Assembly: GCA_021848045.1 (NCBI GenBank)
Contig: JAJZNC010000046.1
Location: forward strand, 1 to 64,000
DNA length: 64,000 nucleotides
Reading direction: 5' to 3'
Origin: an archaeon
GTDB lineage: Archaea > Thermoproteota > Nitrososphaeria > Nitrososphaerales > Gagatemarchaeaceae
Part shown: in pieces, positions 41,204 through 49,444 of the stretch
How positions within the stretch are numbered: the stretch's first letter is position 1
Layout of the letters: each line of letters starts with the position of its first letter
Notes under the pieces: model-generated
Database searches by the model: none
Seen by the model: the letters and a program-made list of their open reading frames with translations, nothing else
What the model was told of the DNA's origin: nothing
Translations under genes and position numbers: made by a program

Positions 41204-43216
41204 ATGGACCTTGCAAGGACAGGGGTGAACGCCCTTGCCGTCTTCGCGATGCTGCTCATCGTCGGATCGGGGTTCGTAGCGAGCGCCGCCCCCTCCCCAC
41301 TAGACCAGCCCGGCCGCTCCCAGGGGTGGCAGGCCCCCGACGCCGTAGGGGGCGGCCTCAGCTTCATCCTAATGCCCACGCCGCTCTACCTGCACCAGCC
41401 GGTGCCTGACAACTTTCCGTTCAAGCAGGGAGGGGCGGTCGCGTTCGTCTTTGGGGACAAGCTCGAAGTCAAGACAAGCTTTCAGGGGTCGCCCGGGACG
41501 ACCTTCTCTGTCGTCCTCCAGACCGCAGACCAGAACGCGACGGTCGGGCGGACGACCTCGGGAAGGGACGGGCAGGGTCAATTCCAGGGCAACGTCACCC
41601 TCTCGCCGGGGGGCTACGACGTAGGGCTGCTCATCTTCGCGGGGGGGCCCTCCCCAGTCGCGGTCAGCGTGCCCAGGTCGCTTCACATAGTCCTGGGCGG
41701 GGCGTCGCAGGCGGAGACCACCAGCACCGCCGCCCGAGGTGAGAGCGGCGCTGGCCAGCAGCAAGCGGGCGGGTCCTCGCCGGCGGGCCAGCTCCAGTTC
41801 GTCCCGGTGAGCCCGTCCGCCAAGGGCGGATACGACTTCGGGACGGGGAACGGGGATTACGCTGTGGTCGGGGCGAACATAACCTTCAGCCTGGCCTTCT
41901 CCGGCCAGCGACCCGGATCCGTCTTCTCGGTGGTCCTCGCGGTCAACGGGACCTCCACGAGCCTGGGGAACTACACCGCCGACTCTGGCGGGTCGGGTCA
42001 CTTCGAAGCCACCGCGTCCCTCGGGACGGGGACATTCTCCCTGGGCCTGGAGGTGGTCGACCTCACCGGATTCGCAGTCCCTACGCCGGTCCTGTCTAGC
42101 GTCCCCCGTCCGTTCACGGTCGAGGCGGTCGGCCCCTCCACGAGCGGGGAGGCCCCTCCCCCGGGCGGCCTCAACGCGACGGCCAGCCCGAACGGACCTG
42201 TCTGGACGTTCAGCCTCCAGCCGGCGCCCGGGGCGGCCGCCCCGAGAGGGTACCGGTTCGCAGAGTCAGGGACCGCGTTGGTCTCGATGGGCTCGGAGGG
42301 GTCCCCGACGCTGGGGGTCGCCCTCTCGATACGGGGCGCCAACCCTTCGACTTCCTATTACGCAGACCTCGTCCTCAACGGCACTGACCTGAGCCTGGGC
42401 TCTATGACCACGAACAGGCTCGGGGACGTGGTCCTGCGTTCGAGCGTCCAGGTGTCCCCAGGTACCTACCTGCTCGGGGTGGCGATCTACGGCTCTTCGG
42501 ACGCCGGCGAGTTCAACCAGTCCTCGCCGGCTCTCGTGATGGTGGGCGCCCCCTCGCCCCAGCTCGCGATCGTCGGACAGGGAGCGTCCCCCGGAGCATC
42601 GGCCAGCTTCTCGACCCCCTCTTCCACCTCGTCGGCCTCCTCCACCGGGGCTGTAACCAGCTCGGTGACCACAGAGAGCGCGGGCTCTGAGGTCGAAGGC
42701 CAGATCCAGAGCGCCCTCAACTTCACCATCCCCGCCGCCGTCCAGGTGACCCCCCTGAACAGCTACTCCAACGTCTACGACTCGCGATTCTCGCTCTCGG
42801 TGGGCCAGCAGGGGAACAACGGCCTGGTGATCGCGATCTCGGGTGAAAACGTGACCGGGCCCAGGGTGCTCCTGGTAAACATGAGCAGGACAGACCCGCT
42901 TGCGCTCTACCCTGCCCTCAGCGTCACCCTCGACGGGGCGCCTGTGTCGGAGGCCTCCTCGGCGCTCCAGGTGCTCGACCCCGTCGCGACAAACCCTCCC
43001 TACTACGTGCTGATCGCCACGTCCGACTCGATACAGCTCCTCGTCTCGATCCCGCACTTCTCCCTGCACCTGATCCAGGTCGCGGGGGTGGTGGTCGCCT
43101 CCGCGGTCAGCTCGCTCGTGGTGGACGCGCCGCTCCTCCTCGGGTCCGTCCTCGTGGTCACCCTCGTGTTCGCGGCGGTGTACGGGGCGAGGAAAAGATA
43201 CACGACGGCTTGGTGA
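41204..43216 (+). CDS. Large surface protein with C-terminal membrane anchor
   Basis: A signal peptide (VNALAVFAMLLIVGSGFVASAAP) is followed by three repeated beta domains of about 120 residues. Each carries an FSVVLxxxxxN or YYADLVLNGT core (for example TTFSVVLQTADQN, SVFSVVLAVNGTSTSLG), spaced by Ser/Thr/Gly-rich linkers. A further domain (NVYDSRFSLSVGQQGNNG) precedes a C-terminal transmembrane helix (LLLGSVLVVTLVFAAVYG) and the basic tail ARKRY. The protein is therefore held at the cell surface. The next gene overlaps its end, so it may be linked with the HTH regulator. Confidence 0.85.
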   Translation: MDLARTGVNALAVFAMLLIVGSGFVASAAPSPLDQPGRSQGWQAPDAVGGGLSFILMPTPLYLHQPVPDNFPFKQGGAVAFVFGDKLEVKTSFQGSPGTTFSVVLQTADQNATVGRTTSGRDGQGQFQGNVTLSPGGYDVGLLIFAGGPSPVAVSVPRSLHIVLGGASQAETTSTAARGESGAGQQQAGGSSPAGQLQFVPVSPSAKGGYDFGTGNGDYAVVGANITFSLAFSGQRPGSVFSVVLAVNGTSTSLGNYTADSGGSGHFEATASLGTGTFSLGLEVVDLTGFAVPTPVLSSVPRPFTVEAVGPSTSGEAPPPGGLNATASPNGPVWTFSLQPAPGAAAPRGYRFAESGTALVSMGSEGSPTLGVALSIRGANPSTSYYADLVLNGTDLSLGSMTTNRLGDVVLRSSVQVSPGTYLLGVAIYGSSDAGEFNQSSPALVMVGAPSPQLAIVGQGASPGASASFSTPSSTSSASSTGAVTSSVTTESAGSEVEGQIQSALNFTIPAAVQVTPLNSYSNVYDSRFSLSVGQQGNNGLVIAISGENVTGPRVLLVNMSRTDPLALYPALSVTLDGAPVSEASSALQVLDPVATNPPYYVLIATSDSIQLLVSIPHFSLHLIQVAGVVVASAVSSLVVDAPLLLGSVLVVTLVFAAVYGARKRYTTAW

Positions 43217-43506
43217 GAGGCTTGCAGCAGTACAGGAACAGGCTCAAGATAATCTCGGATATCCTCTCCGTGGCGCTCCTCTCTGGTAGCGAGGGAGGCG
43301 CGAGCCCCTCCGTCCTCATGCGCCGATCCAACCTCTCGTATCGGGGGATGGAGGCCATGCTCTCCCAGCTCCTCTCGGCCGGGCTCCTCCTCGAGCGCCA
43401 GGAGGACAGGGGCGTGAAGTACCTGGTCAGCGCCAAAGGCGCGGACTACCTTGCGCACTACCAGCAGTTCGAGGCCTTCGCAGAGTCCTACGGCCTCCGC
43501 CTCTAG
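43210..43506 (+). CDS. Winged-helix regulator, archaeal type
   Basis: The 98-residue protein begins with a helix (QYRNRLKIISDILSVAL) and shows an HTH (SPSVLMRRSNLSYRGMEAMLSQLLSAGLL) and a wing (EDRGVKYLVSAKGADYL), the arrangement of the small archaeal winged-helix proteins (HTH_45 type). It overlaps the surface protein gene by seven bases, so the two are co-translated. It may regulate that gene, but no operator is visible. The TTG at 43210 is followed by GTG at 43213. Confidence 0.8.
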   Translation: MVRGLQQYRNRLKIISDILSVALLSGSEGGASPSVLMRRSNLSYRGMEAMLSQLLSAGLLLERQEDRGVKYLVSAKGADYLAHYQQFEAFAESYGLRL

Positions 43507-43560
43507 CCCGTGTGAAGACCGTACAGGCTCCGTCATTCTTTTAGTATGGGGGTTTGCAAG

Positions 43561-44442
43561 ATGCAACAAGTGACCGAAAGACCGGACCCGGCGAGGGTAA
43601 TGCGGATAGTCAACCACCCGGTCCGCATGCGGATAATCGAGCTCCTCTCCGTCAAACCCATGTCTTGGAAGGAGCTCTCCACCGAGCTTGGAGTCCGGAC
43701 CGGCGCGCTCTACCACCACCTCGACACCCTCGAGGGTATCGTGACAAGGGACGCGGAGAGAAGGTACGCCCTCACGCCGCTGGGCAGAGAGATCTACGCG
43801 CAGCTCAGCGACGAGAAGATGACCCCCGCGCAGTCCCTGCAGGGGATAGAGAGGGCGATGAGCCGGCGGACTCTCGCAGGGTCTGCGACCGAGGTCTTCG
43901 TCCCGAGGGGCGTAATCGTCCGTCTGACGTCCTCGAGGCCGCGGGCGTTGGCCAGCCTGGCCGCGATATCCTGCCTGGTGGTCGGGCTACTCGTCTATTC
44001 GGGCGACCAGCTCGTCCTCTTCTCGTTCTCCCCTTCGGGCAGCGCCTCCGCATCGGTCTCCACCTTCCTGGGGAGCCTCGGCGCGCTCGCAGCCGTGGCG
44101 TACGTCTCGCTCGCGGTCGCCTTCAAGGAGCGCGGCGACCTCTTCACGCTCGTCACGTCGTCCGCGCTCTCCTTCGTCCCCCTGTCGATCTTCGGGGCGC
44201 TCCTAGGCATCGCCTACGGGGGGTCCACCACGGGGTCTGCGGGGCTCCCCGTCTCGCTCTTCTCCAACGGGGCGTTCGTCACCGTCGTGTTCGCGTTCTT
44301 CCAAGCCTGGGGAGCCGGGATCGTTGGTGCCGGGATGAGCGTCGCCTCGGGGCTGAGGGTCGAGAAGACGCTGGTGGTGAGCCTGGTCGTCCTCTACGCG
44401 ACGATGCTCATAGTCCTTGTCCAGGGCGGCCGCCTGGCCTAG
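43561..44442 (+). CDS. Membrane-bound ArsR-type regulator
   Basis: Residues 1-95 form an ArsR-like winged helix: NHPVRMRIIELLSVKPMSWKELSTELGVRTGALYHHLDTLEG and RRYALTPLGREIY. Residues about 120-290 hold five transmembrane segments (ALASLAAISCLVVGLLVYSG, TLVVSLVVLYATMLIVLV). Such fusions tie transcription control to a membrane signal. The ATG at 43561 is preferred to 43546, because box A (tcttttagta) lies immediately before the latter. The end overlaps the convergent TrmB gene by 35 bases. Confidence 0.82.
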   Translation: MQQVTERPDPARVMRIVNHPVRMRIIELLSVKPMSWKELSTELGVRTGALYHHLDTLEGIVTRDAERRYALTPLGREIYAQLSDEKMTPAQSLQGIERAMSRRTLAGSATEVFVPRGVIVRLTSSRPRALASLAAISCLVVGLLVYSGDQLVLFSFSPSGSASASVSTFLGSLGALAAVAYVSLAVAFKERGDLFTLVTSSALSFVPLSIFGALLGIAYGGSTTGSAGLPVSLFSNGAFVTVVFAFFQAWGAGIVGAGMSVASGLRVEKTLVVSLVVLYATMLIVLVQGGRLA

Positions 44443-45226
44443 GACCTACAGCCTGCTGCTTCACGGTCTCCCTAGAGTCCCAGAGGAACTCGAAATAATC
44501 CCTGGCGAAGCTCGCCAGGCCAGGGTGGTCCGCCCATATGGCGAGCGGGGAGCTGGCTGCCTCGCCGCTCCCTCCCCCGCCGAGGAGGAGCACGACCTCC
44601 TTGGAGTCGGCGATCACTCCGCCGCCGAACATGGTCTTCCTCGTCCTGACCTCGGCGCTCGAGGACAGCGCGGACAAGGACTCTTCAGGGAGAACCAGGG
44701 AGGTCAGGATCGATATCTTGACCCCCCTCTCCTTCACCGCCGTGAGGAGCGCGGCGACCTGGTCGGCGTACGGGGCGATCCCCAGTGGGAGCGCGATCAG
44801 CAGCTCGTTCCTTGAGTTGACCACGGTGTTCTTGACGCGCGAGAGTATCTCGGACGTCCCCCTGAGGATCCAGATGTCCGGGCGCTCCTGCTCTCCCTTC
44901 CTCTCGTAGATGCTCACGAGCTCCGCCAGCGCGACCTTCTCCTTCTCCCTGGACTCGGCCTCGTGCTGCGCCCTGAGCTCCTCGAGCGCGCTCTCGGGCG
45001 GCTTGGCCGTGTAGAGTATCGGCCTGATCCGCTGCCTGTCGACCCAGCCCTTCTTGTGGAGGCTCTCGAGCGCCTGGTAGACCTTGGAATAGGGGACCCT
45101 CGCAGCCCGGCTCACCTCGCTCGCGGTCATCGTTCCTCGCTCCAGGAGGGCGGCGTAGCTTCTGATCTCCGTCTGGGTCAGCCCCAGGCCCTCCAGCGCA
45201 GCAGCGGCCTTATCGCTGACGCTCAC
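44408..45226 (-). CDS. TrmB-family transcriptional regulator
   Basis: The N-terminal winged helix reads ALEGLGLTQTEIRSYAALLERGTMTASEVSRAARVPYSKVYQALESLHKKGWV, the TrmB hallmark. A coiled connector follows, then a phospholipase-D-like effector domain (PDIWILRGTSEILSRVKNTV, RNELLIALPLGIAPYADQV, GVKISILTSLVL). In TrmB proteins this domain binds sugars or other ligands; the target here is unknown. The length of 272 is typical. It starts 58 bases after the Pit transporter gene end, with the same strand, but is likely a separate unit. Confidence 0.88.
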   Translation of the reverse strand: MSVSDKAAAALEGLGLTQTEIRSYAALLERGTMTASEVSRAARVPYSKVYQALESLHKKGWVDRQRIRPILYTAKPPESALEELRAQHEAESREKEKVALAELVSIYERKGEQERPDIWILRGTSEILSRVKNTVVNSRNELLIALPLGIAPYADQVAALLTAVKERGVKISILTSLVLPEESLSALSSSAEVRTRKTMFGGGVIADSKEVVLLLGGGGSGEAASSPLAIWADHPGLASFARDYFEFLWDSRETVKQQAVGPRPGGRPGQGL

Positions 45227-45283
45227 GGCCGCAGGCAGGCCGCCGCCTTCTATTCTACTAATCGCTCCGCGTCCGCACGAGAG

Positions 45284-46228
45284 TCAGAGCAACGGTCCTA
45301 TCACGACGGCAACGACGAACGCTGCGGCGGGGACCACCAACCACGAGGCGACCACCTCGAGTGCGAGCCTCCTGTTGACCACGGCTATCTTCTTCGTGTA
45401 CGCAGCCCCGAACATCCCTCCGAGGAGGCACTGGGTAATGGAGATCGGGATTGCGAACTGGGTCGCGACCCACATCATGACGATCGTCCCCACGAAGGCG
45501 GCGAGCACCCCCTGCGGGGTGAGCGAGAGGAGCCTGTCCCCGACCGTCCCCGCGACCCCGCCTCGCCCGAAGAGGGCTATCCCTGCGATCGCGACCGCGG
45601 CGAGCGCGACCAGGATGAGGTCGGCCGCCCCTGGTGTCTGCGAGCCTGCGCCCACCGCGGTCCCGTAGATCAGGCCGAGGTTGTTCGCGCTGAGCACGTA
45701 GGCGAGCCCCAGTGAGACCACCCCGACCCCCCTCCTGCTGAACGCGTCCACGGAGAGGAGGCTCATGTTGGAGGTCGCCCTCCTGATCGCCCTGTAGCAC
45801 AGGAAGGTCACGGCCATCGTGGCGAGCGGGGCTATCAGCCAGAACGAGAAGACGACCTCGAGCTGGCTCACACGGAGCGGCGTCGAGAGCGCGAACACAG
45901 CCCCGATGAACGCCCCGACCATCGTCGCGCTGAAGGTGACCGGGATCCGCGCGAGCGTGAGCGAGAACGTGAGGAGGATCGAGGCGACCAGGGTGACCAG
46001 GACGACCGTCTCGGGGGGTTGGGCGTAGATCATCCCTCCGAGGCTCTTGGTCATCTGCGGCCCCTCGGCCACGGCGCCCAGGACCATCCCGAGGGACGCC
46101 AGCACCGTAGCCTCCCGCCCGGAAAGGGTCCCCGACCCGAGCTCGTTGCCGATAAGGAGCGAGCTGTTGTTCCAGCCGAAGATGAACGTCAGTGCCCCTG
46201 CCAGCAGGAGGGGGGTCGACTCATCCAT
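45284..46228 (-). CDS. pit: Inorganic phosphate transporter, PiT family
   Basis: It imports phosphate with a proton or cation. The duplicated PiT fold shows FGWNNSSLLIGNELGSGTLSGREA and ITQCLLGGMFGAAYTKK, the GxNDxxN-type sites in a divergent form, with about nine transmembrane segments. The middle contains LAYVLSANNLGLIYG, a second copy of the phosphate-site sequence. The length of 314 is on the short side for the family. It overlaps its PhoU-like partner by eight bases. Confidence 0.88.
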   Translation of the reverse strand: MDESTPLLLAGALTFIFGWNNSSLLIGNELGSGTLSGREATVLASLGMVLGAVAEGPQMTKSLGGMIYAQPPETVVLVTLVASILLTFSLTLARIPVTFSATMVGAFIGAVFALSTPLRVSQLEVVFSFWLIAPLATMAVTFLCYRAIRRATSNMSLLSVDAFSRRGVGVVSLGLAYVLSANNLGLIYGTAVGAGSQTPGAADLILVALAAVAIAGIALFGRGGVAGTVGDRLLSLTPQGVLAAFVGTIVMMWVATQFAIPISITQCLLGGMFGAAYTKKIAVVNRRLALEVVASWLVVPAAAFVVAVVIGPLL

Positions 46229-46901
46229 AGCCCTTCGCGACCAGGACGATCGCGACGTCGCTGGCGTCCTCCGCCCTGTCTGCCACGTCGTCGGCGCAGA
46301 ACAGAAAGTCCCGCACGAGCATCAGCGTCACGGGGTCGATGGCGCCGGCGTCCTTCTGGAAGAGGGACATCAGCATGTTGTTCTTGTACACGTCGGCCTC
46401 CTCCTCGAAGCCCTCGACCACGTGGACCCTCTGTAGGACGGTGGTGCGGTCTATGGCGAACGCCTCGACCACCGACCGGAGGGCGACCACCGAGTTGTCC
46501 AGGTTGGCGAGGAACTGCTTCATGTCGTCGGAGCGGAGCACCTGGATCGCCTCCGGGTTGGTGACCTCCGTGAGCGTTAGGAGGCGGGCGGCGTCCTTCG
46601 CCTTGTCGGAGACCGAGTAGACCTTGGCGATGAGTTCTAGGATGTCCTCCCGCACGCCTCCGAAGAACGCTCCCTCGGCGACCTGGGTGCTCAGTTCCCT
46701 GTGAAGCGACGCCGCCTTTGACTCGAGATCGAAGACGGCCGTCCTCTTGGCGAGCCGGGCTGGCAGGTCGCCCCTCGCGACGGCGGAGACCAGCTCCGCG
46801 AGTGCCAGCTCGGTCTCCCTTACCAGGGCGACGTCGTCGACGATCCGCTTCAGGATCGACGGCTCCCTGTTGCCGAAGGCTACGCCTGGAAGGCTTACCA
46901 A
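46221..46901 (-). CDS. Pit accessory protein (DUF47/PhoU-like)
   Basis: The 226-residue all-helical protein has the DUF47 layout of two three-helix bundles with acidic metal-binding sites: FDLESKAASLHRELSTQVAEGAF and VVEGFEEEADVYKNNMLMSLF, and at the end DFLFCADDVADRAEDASD. DUF47 proteins adjoin Pit genes in bacteria and archaea and modulate phosphate uptake. The eight-base overlap with pit shows coupling. The ATG region starts MVSLPGVAFGNREPSILKRI. A ggagatacttaag box A at 46920-46932 fits leaderless transcription. Confidence 0.9.
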   Translation of the reverse strand: MVSLPGVAFGNREPSILKRIVDDVALVRETELALAELVSAVARGDLPARLAKRTAVFDLESKAASLHRELSTQVAEGAFFGGVREDILELIAKVYSVSDKAKDAARLLTLTEVTNPEAIQVLRSDDMKQFLANLDNSVVALRSVVEAFAIDRTTVLQRVHVVEGFEEEADVYKNNMLMSLFQKDAGAIDPVTLMLVRDFLFCADDVADRAEDASDVAIVLVAKGYG

Positions 46902-46954
46902 CGTTGCGGCTCAGCCGGTCGGAGATACTTAAGCTGCGCTTCGGCGCGTGCCCT

Positions 46955-47236
46955 CTATGAGCGGCCGATTACCTGCTTCAGGCTTCCGCGGGGGCTGACC
47001 GGGACCTCGACGAGAGGCTTGGCCTCCTTGACGCCCCGGGACCTCGCTATGCCGGCCACCGCCCTCTCGATCGCCTTGTCGTCTTCTCCCTCTACGGTCA
47101 CGACAGCGTCGAACGCTCCCAGGACGACGTCTACGTTCTTGACTGCCGGGACGTCGCGTATCTCGTATAGGCTCGAGCGGTCGGCGTCGCTGTAGACCGT
47201 GACCAAGACAAAGGCTCTGTTTTTGATTCGGACCAC
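46955..47236 (-). CDS. Stand-alone Lrp/AsnC ligand-binding domain protein
   Basis: Ninety-three residues form one RAM domain: RAFVLVTVYSDADRSSLYEI, VKNVDVVLGAFDAVVTVEGED and a final strand near VKEAKPLVEVPV. There is no HTH. It resembles the island protein at 11390-11620 in length and layout, so the organism has at least two. Start GTG at 47236 with a cttgattaag box about 20 bases upstream. The role, probably amino acid sensing together with an Lrp regulator, is inferred from the family. Confidence 0.85.
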   Translation of the reverse strand: MVRIKNRAFVLVTVYSDADRSSLYEIRDVPAVKNVDVVLGAFDAVVTVEGEDDKAIERAVAGIARSRGVKEAKPLVEVPVSPRGSLKQVIGRS

Positions 47237-47570
47237 CTAGACTCTCTTAATCAAGCCTGGCGCTATGGTGTTGGAGTCGCGCTGCTATTATAGGTTTGGT
47301 CCATGTTCTAGGCGCCTCTCAACGGCCGGTCTGTACGAAGCCTCGTCAGCACCGACCTCCAAGGTCTGTCGATGCTTTAGCGGCTGCCGCGTCGCCAACC
47401 CACACCAGCGCCCGATGGTCGGCCGCCGCCCCAGCATCGTTGCGTCTCCGACGCCCGCGCCTCGAGCAACGGTCGCTTTCACCCGAGGTGGAGCCGCACG
47501 ATAGCAATTTCACTACTCACCGTAGCAAAAGTTAAAACGCTTATATCCTCTTCATGTCTAGCCGGACCCA
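47237..47570. other. Gene-free stretch upstream of the radical SAM gene
   Basis: No frame with protein features was found. It holds the divergent promoter of the RAM protein (near 47255) and the TATA box gcttatatcc at 47539-47548, about 28 bases before the ATG at 47571. The rest is GC-rich; I tested it by eye for RNase P and SRP RNA signatures and saw none. Confidence 0.5.
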
Positions 47571-49244
47571 ATGGCTCAGATAGTCGACATCTCCTTGGAC
47601 CTCAGGAAGGAGAATGCCAAGGGCAGGTTCATCCGGCAGACGCAGTCCATCTGCCCTGACTGTAACAAGATCCTGCCGGCGATAGTCTTCGAGCGCGACA
47701 ACAAGGTCTTCATGACCAAGACCTGTCCCGAACACGGGGAGACCGAGGAGCTCTATTTCGGGGACTACCAGATGTATGCAAAGTTCGCCCGCTACTGGAA
47801 GGACGGCAAGGGAACGCACGCGCCCAACGTCCCGATGGACGTCTGCTCCTGCCCGGCCAATTGCGGCCTCTGCTCCAACCACCTTTCGCACACGGGGCTC
47901 TCGAACATCATCATCACCAACAGGTGCGACCTGACATGCTGGTACTGCTTCTTCTACGTCAAGAAAGGGCTGGAGGGCGCGTACGTCTACGAGCCTACGA
48001 TGGACCAGGTCCGCGAGATGGCCAGGACTCTAAAGGCCGAGCGGCCCGTCCCCGGGAACTCCGTCCAGCTCACCGGCGGCGAGCCAACGATCAGGCCAGA
48101 GCTGCCGGCAATCATCAGGATGATGCACGAGGAGGGCATCGACCACGTCCAGCTCAACACGAACGGCATCAACCTCGCCCTGGACCCGTCCCTCGCCGGG
48201 CGGCTCCACGAGGCAGGGGTCTCCAACCTGTACATGTCGTTCGACGGCACCACGCCGAAGACGAACCCCAAGAACCACTGGGAGGCGCCCTACACGCTCG
48301 AGGCGTGCAAGAAGAACAACATCGGCGTCGTCCTCGTCCCGACCGTCATAAAGTCGGTCAACGACCACGAGCTCGGCTCGATAATCGAGTTCGGCCACAG
48401 GTACCTCGGCACCGTCCATGCGGTCAACTTCCAGCCGGTATCGCTGACCGGGAGGATGACAAAGAGGGAGAGGGACAAGTACCGCATCACGATACCCGAC
48501 TGCATAAAGAGGATAGAGGAGCAGACCAACGGACAGATAACCTCCGACGGCTGGTTCCCTGTCCCCTCGTGCTCCCCGCTGACGAGCTTCATCGAGGCCT
48601 TCACCAAGAAGGAGCAGTACGAGCTATCCATACACTTCGCGTGCGGCGCCGGGACCTACGTCTTCGAGGACGCGGAGACCAAGAAGCTGGTCCCGCTCAC
48701 CAACTTCGTGGACATCCAGGGGATGATAGAGTACCTCGAGGAGAAGACCGAGGAGATCTACTCCGGGACCAACAGGTACGTGGTGGCGGGCAAGGTCCTC
48801 ACGCAGATATCTCGCTTCGTGAACAAGGAGAAGCAGCCCAAGGGCTTGAGCTTCGCGAAGATGATATCCAACGCCCTGATCAGGCACGACTACACGGCCA
48901 TCGGAGACTTCCACACGAAGAGCATGTTCATCGGGATGATGCACTTCCAGGACAAGTACAACCAGGACGAGGAGCGCCTGCAGCGCTGCGACATCCACTA
49001 CCTCACCCCCGACCTTCGCATCATACCCTTCTGCAGCTTCAACGTCATCCCGGAGTGGTACAGGGACCGCATCCAGCAAAAGTACGGCCTGCCGATCGAG
49101 CAGTGGGAGGCGAAGAACCACAAGAAGCTCGAGGACGGGCTCTACCGCGGGACCCTCCGCAGGGGCACCCACCACGCGGGCTGTGGCTGCGCCCTCGGCG
49201 AGGACGGCGAGGAAGTCCACATCCAGCCGATCACGGGGACCTAG
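47571..49244 (+). CDS. tes: Radical SAM enzyme, tetraether lipid synthase (Tes) type
   Basis: Tes joins two archaeol lipids through their phytanyl ends to make membrane-spanning GDGT lipids. The protein shows the Tes family layout: an N-terminal Cys cluster (ICPDCNKILPAIVFERD, MTKTCPEHGETEELYFGD), a second cluster (DVCSCPANCGLCSNH), the radical SAM site NRCDLTCWYCFF (CxxxCxxC), the SAM motif LTGGEPTIRPEL, and NTNGINLA. The C-terminus carries PFCSFNVIPEWYRDRIQQKYG and HAGCGCALG. The length of 557 fits the MJ0619 group. Thaumarchaeota make GDGT and crenarchaeol, so the call is consistent. It is transcribed alone from a leaderless promoter. Confidence 0.88.
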   Translation: MAQIVDISLDLRKENAKGRFIRQTQSICPDCNKILPAIVFERDNKVFMTKTCPEHGETEELYFGDYQMYAKFARYWKDGKGTHAPNVPMDVCSCPANCGLCSNHLSHTGLSNIIITNRCDLTCWYCFFYVKKGLEGAYVYEPTMDQVREMARTLKAERPVPGNSVQLTGGEPTIRPELPAIIRMMHEEGIDHVQLNTNGINLALDPSLAGRLHEAGVSNLYMSFDGTTPKTNPKNHWEAPYTLEACKKNNIGVVLVPTVIKSVNDHELGSIIEFGHRYLGTVHAVNFQPVSLTGRMTKRERDKYRITIPDCIKRIEEQTNGQITSDGWFPVPSCSPLTSFIEAFTKKEQYELSIHFACGAGTYVFEDAETKKLVPLTNFVDIQGMIEYLEEKTEEIYSGTNRYVVAGKVLTQISRFVNKEKQPKGLSFAKMISNALIRHDYTAIGDFHTKSMFIGMMHFQDKYNQDEERLQRCDIHYLTPDLRIIPFCSFNVIPEWYRDRIQQKYGLPIEQWEAKNHKKLEDGLYRGTLRRGTHHAGCGCALGEDGEEVHIQPITGT

Positions 49245-49444
49245 GCGGCGCGCACGGGCCTGCCCTAGCCCCGCAGGCTAGCACGGCGATTCGCGTCCGG
49301 TCCGCCTTCCAGCTTCCGGGGATCTTCTCGGGCAGCCCCCCGGGGTCGCATCGGAGAAGCTCGTCAAGGCGTTCCCAAAGCCCGCAGGCAAAGGGAAGAT
49401 GGGCCACGCGCTGGTTGCGCCCGCACGCCTTCGACGGCGCCCTC

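Noticed and set aside
47237-47570. Possible structural RNA in the spacer before the radical SAM gene
   Set aside because: No RNase P, SRP or tRNA signature was found by eye; would need a covariance-model search.
49245-49444. Coding remnant between tes and ppsA (EKLVKAFPKPAGKG in one frame)
   Set aside because: Only about 30 residues are protein-like, with no start and no known match.
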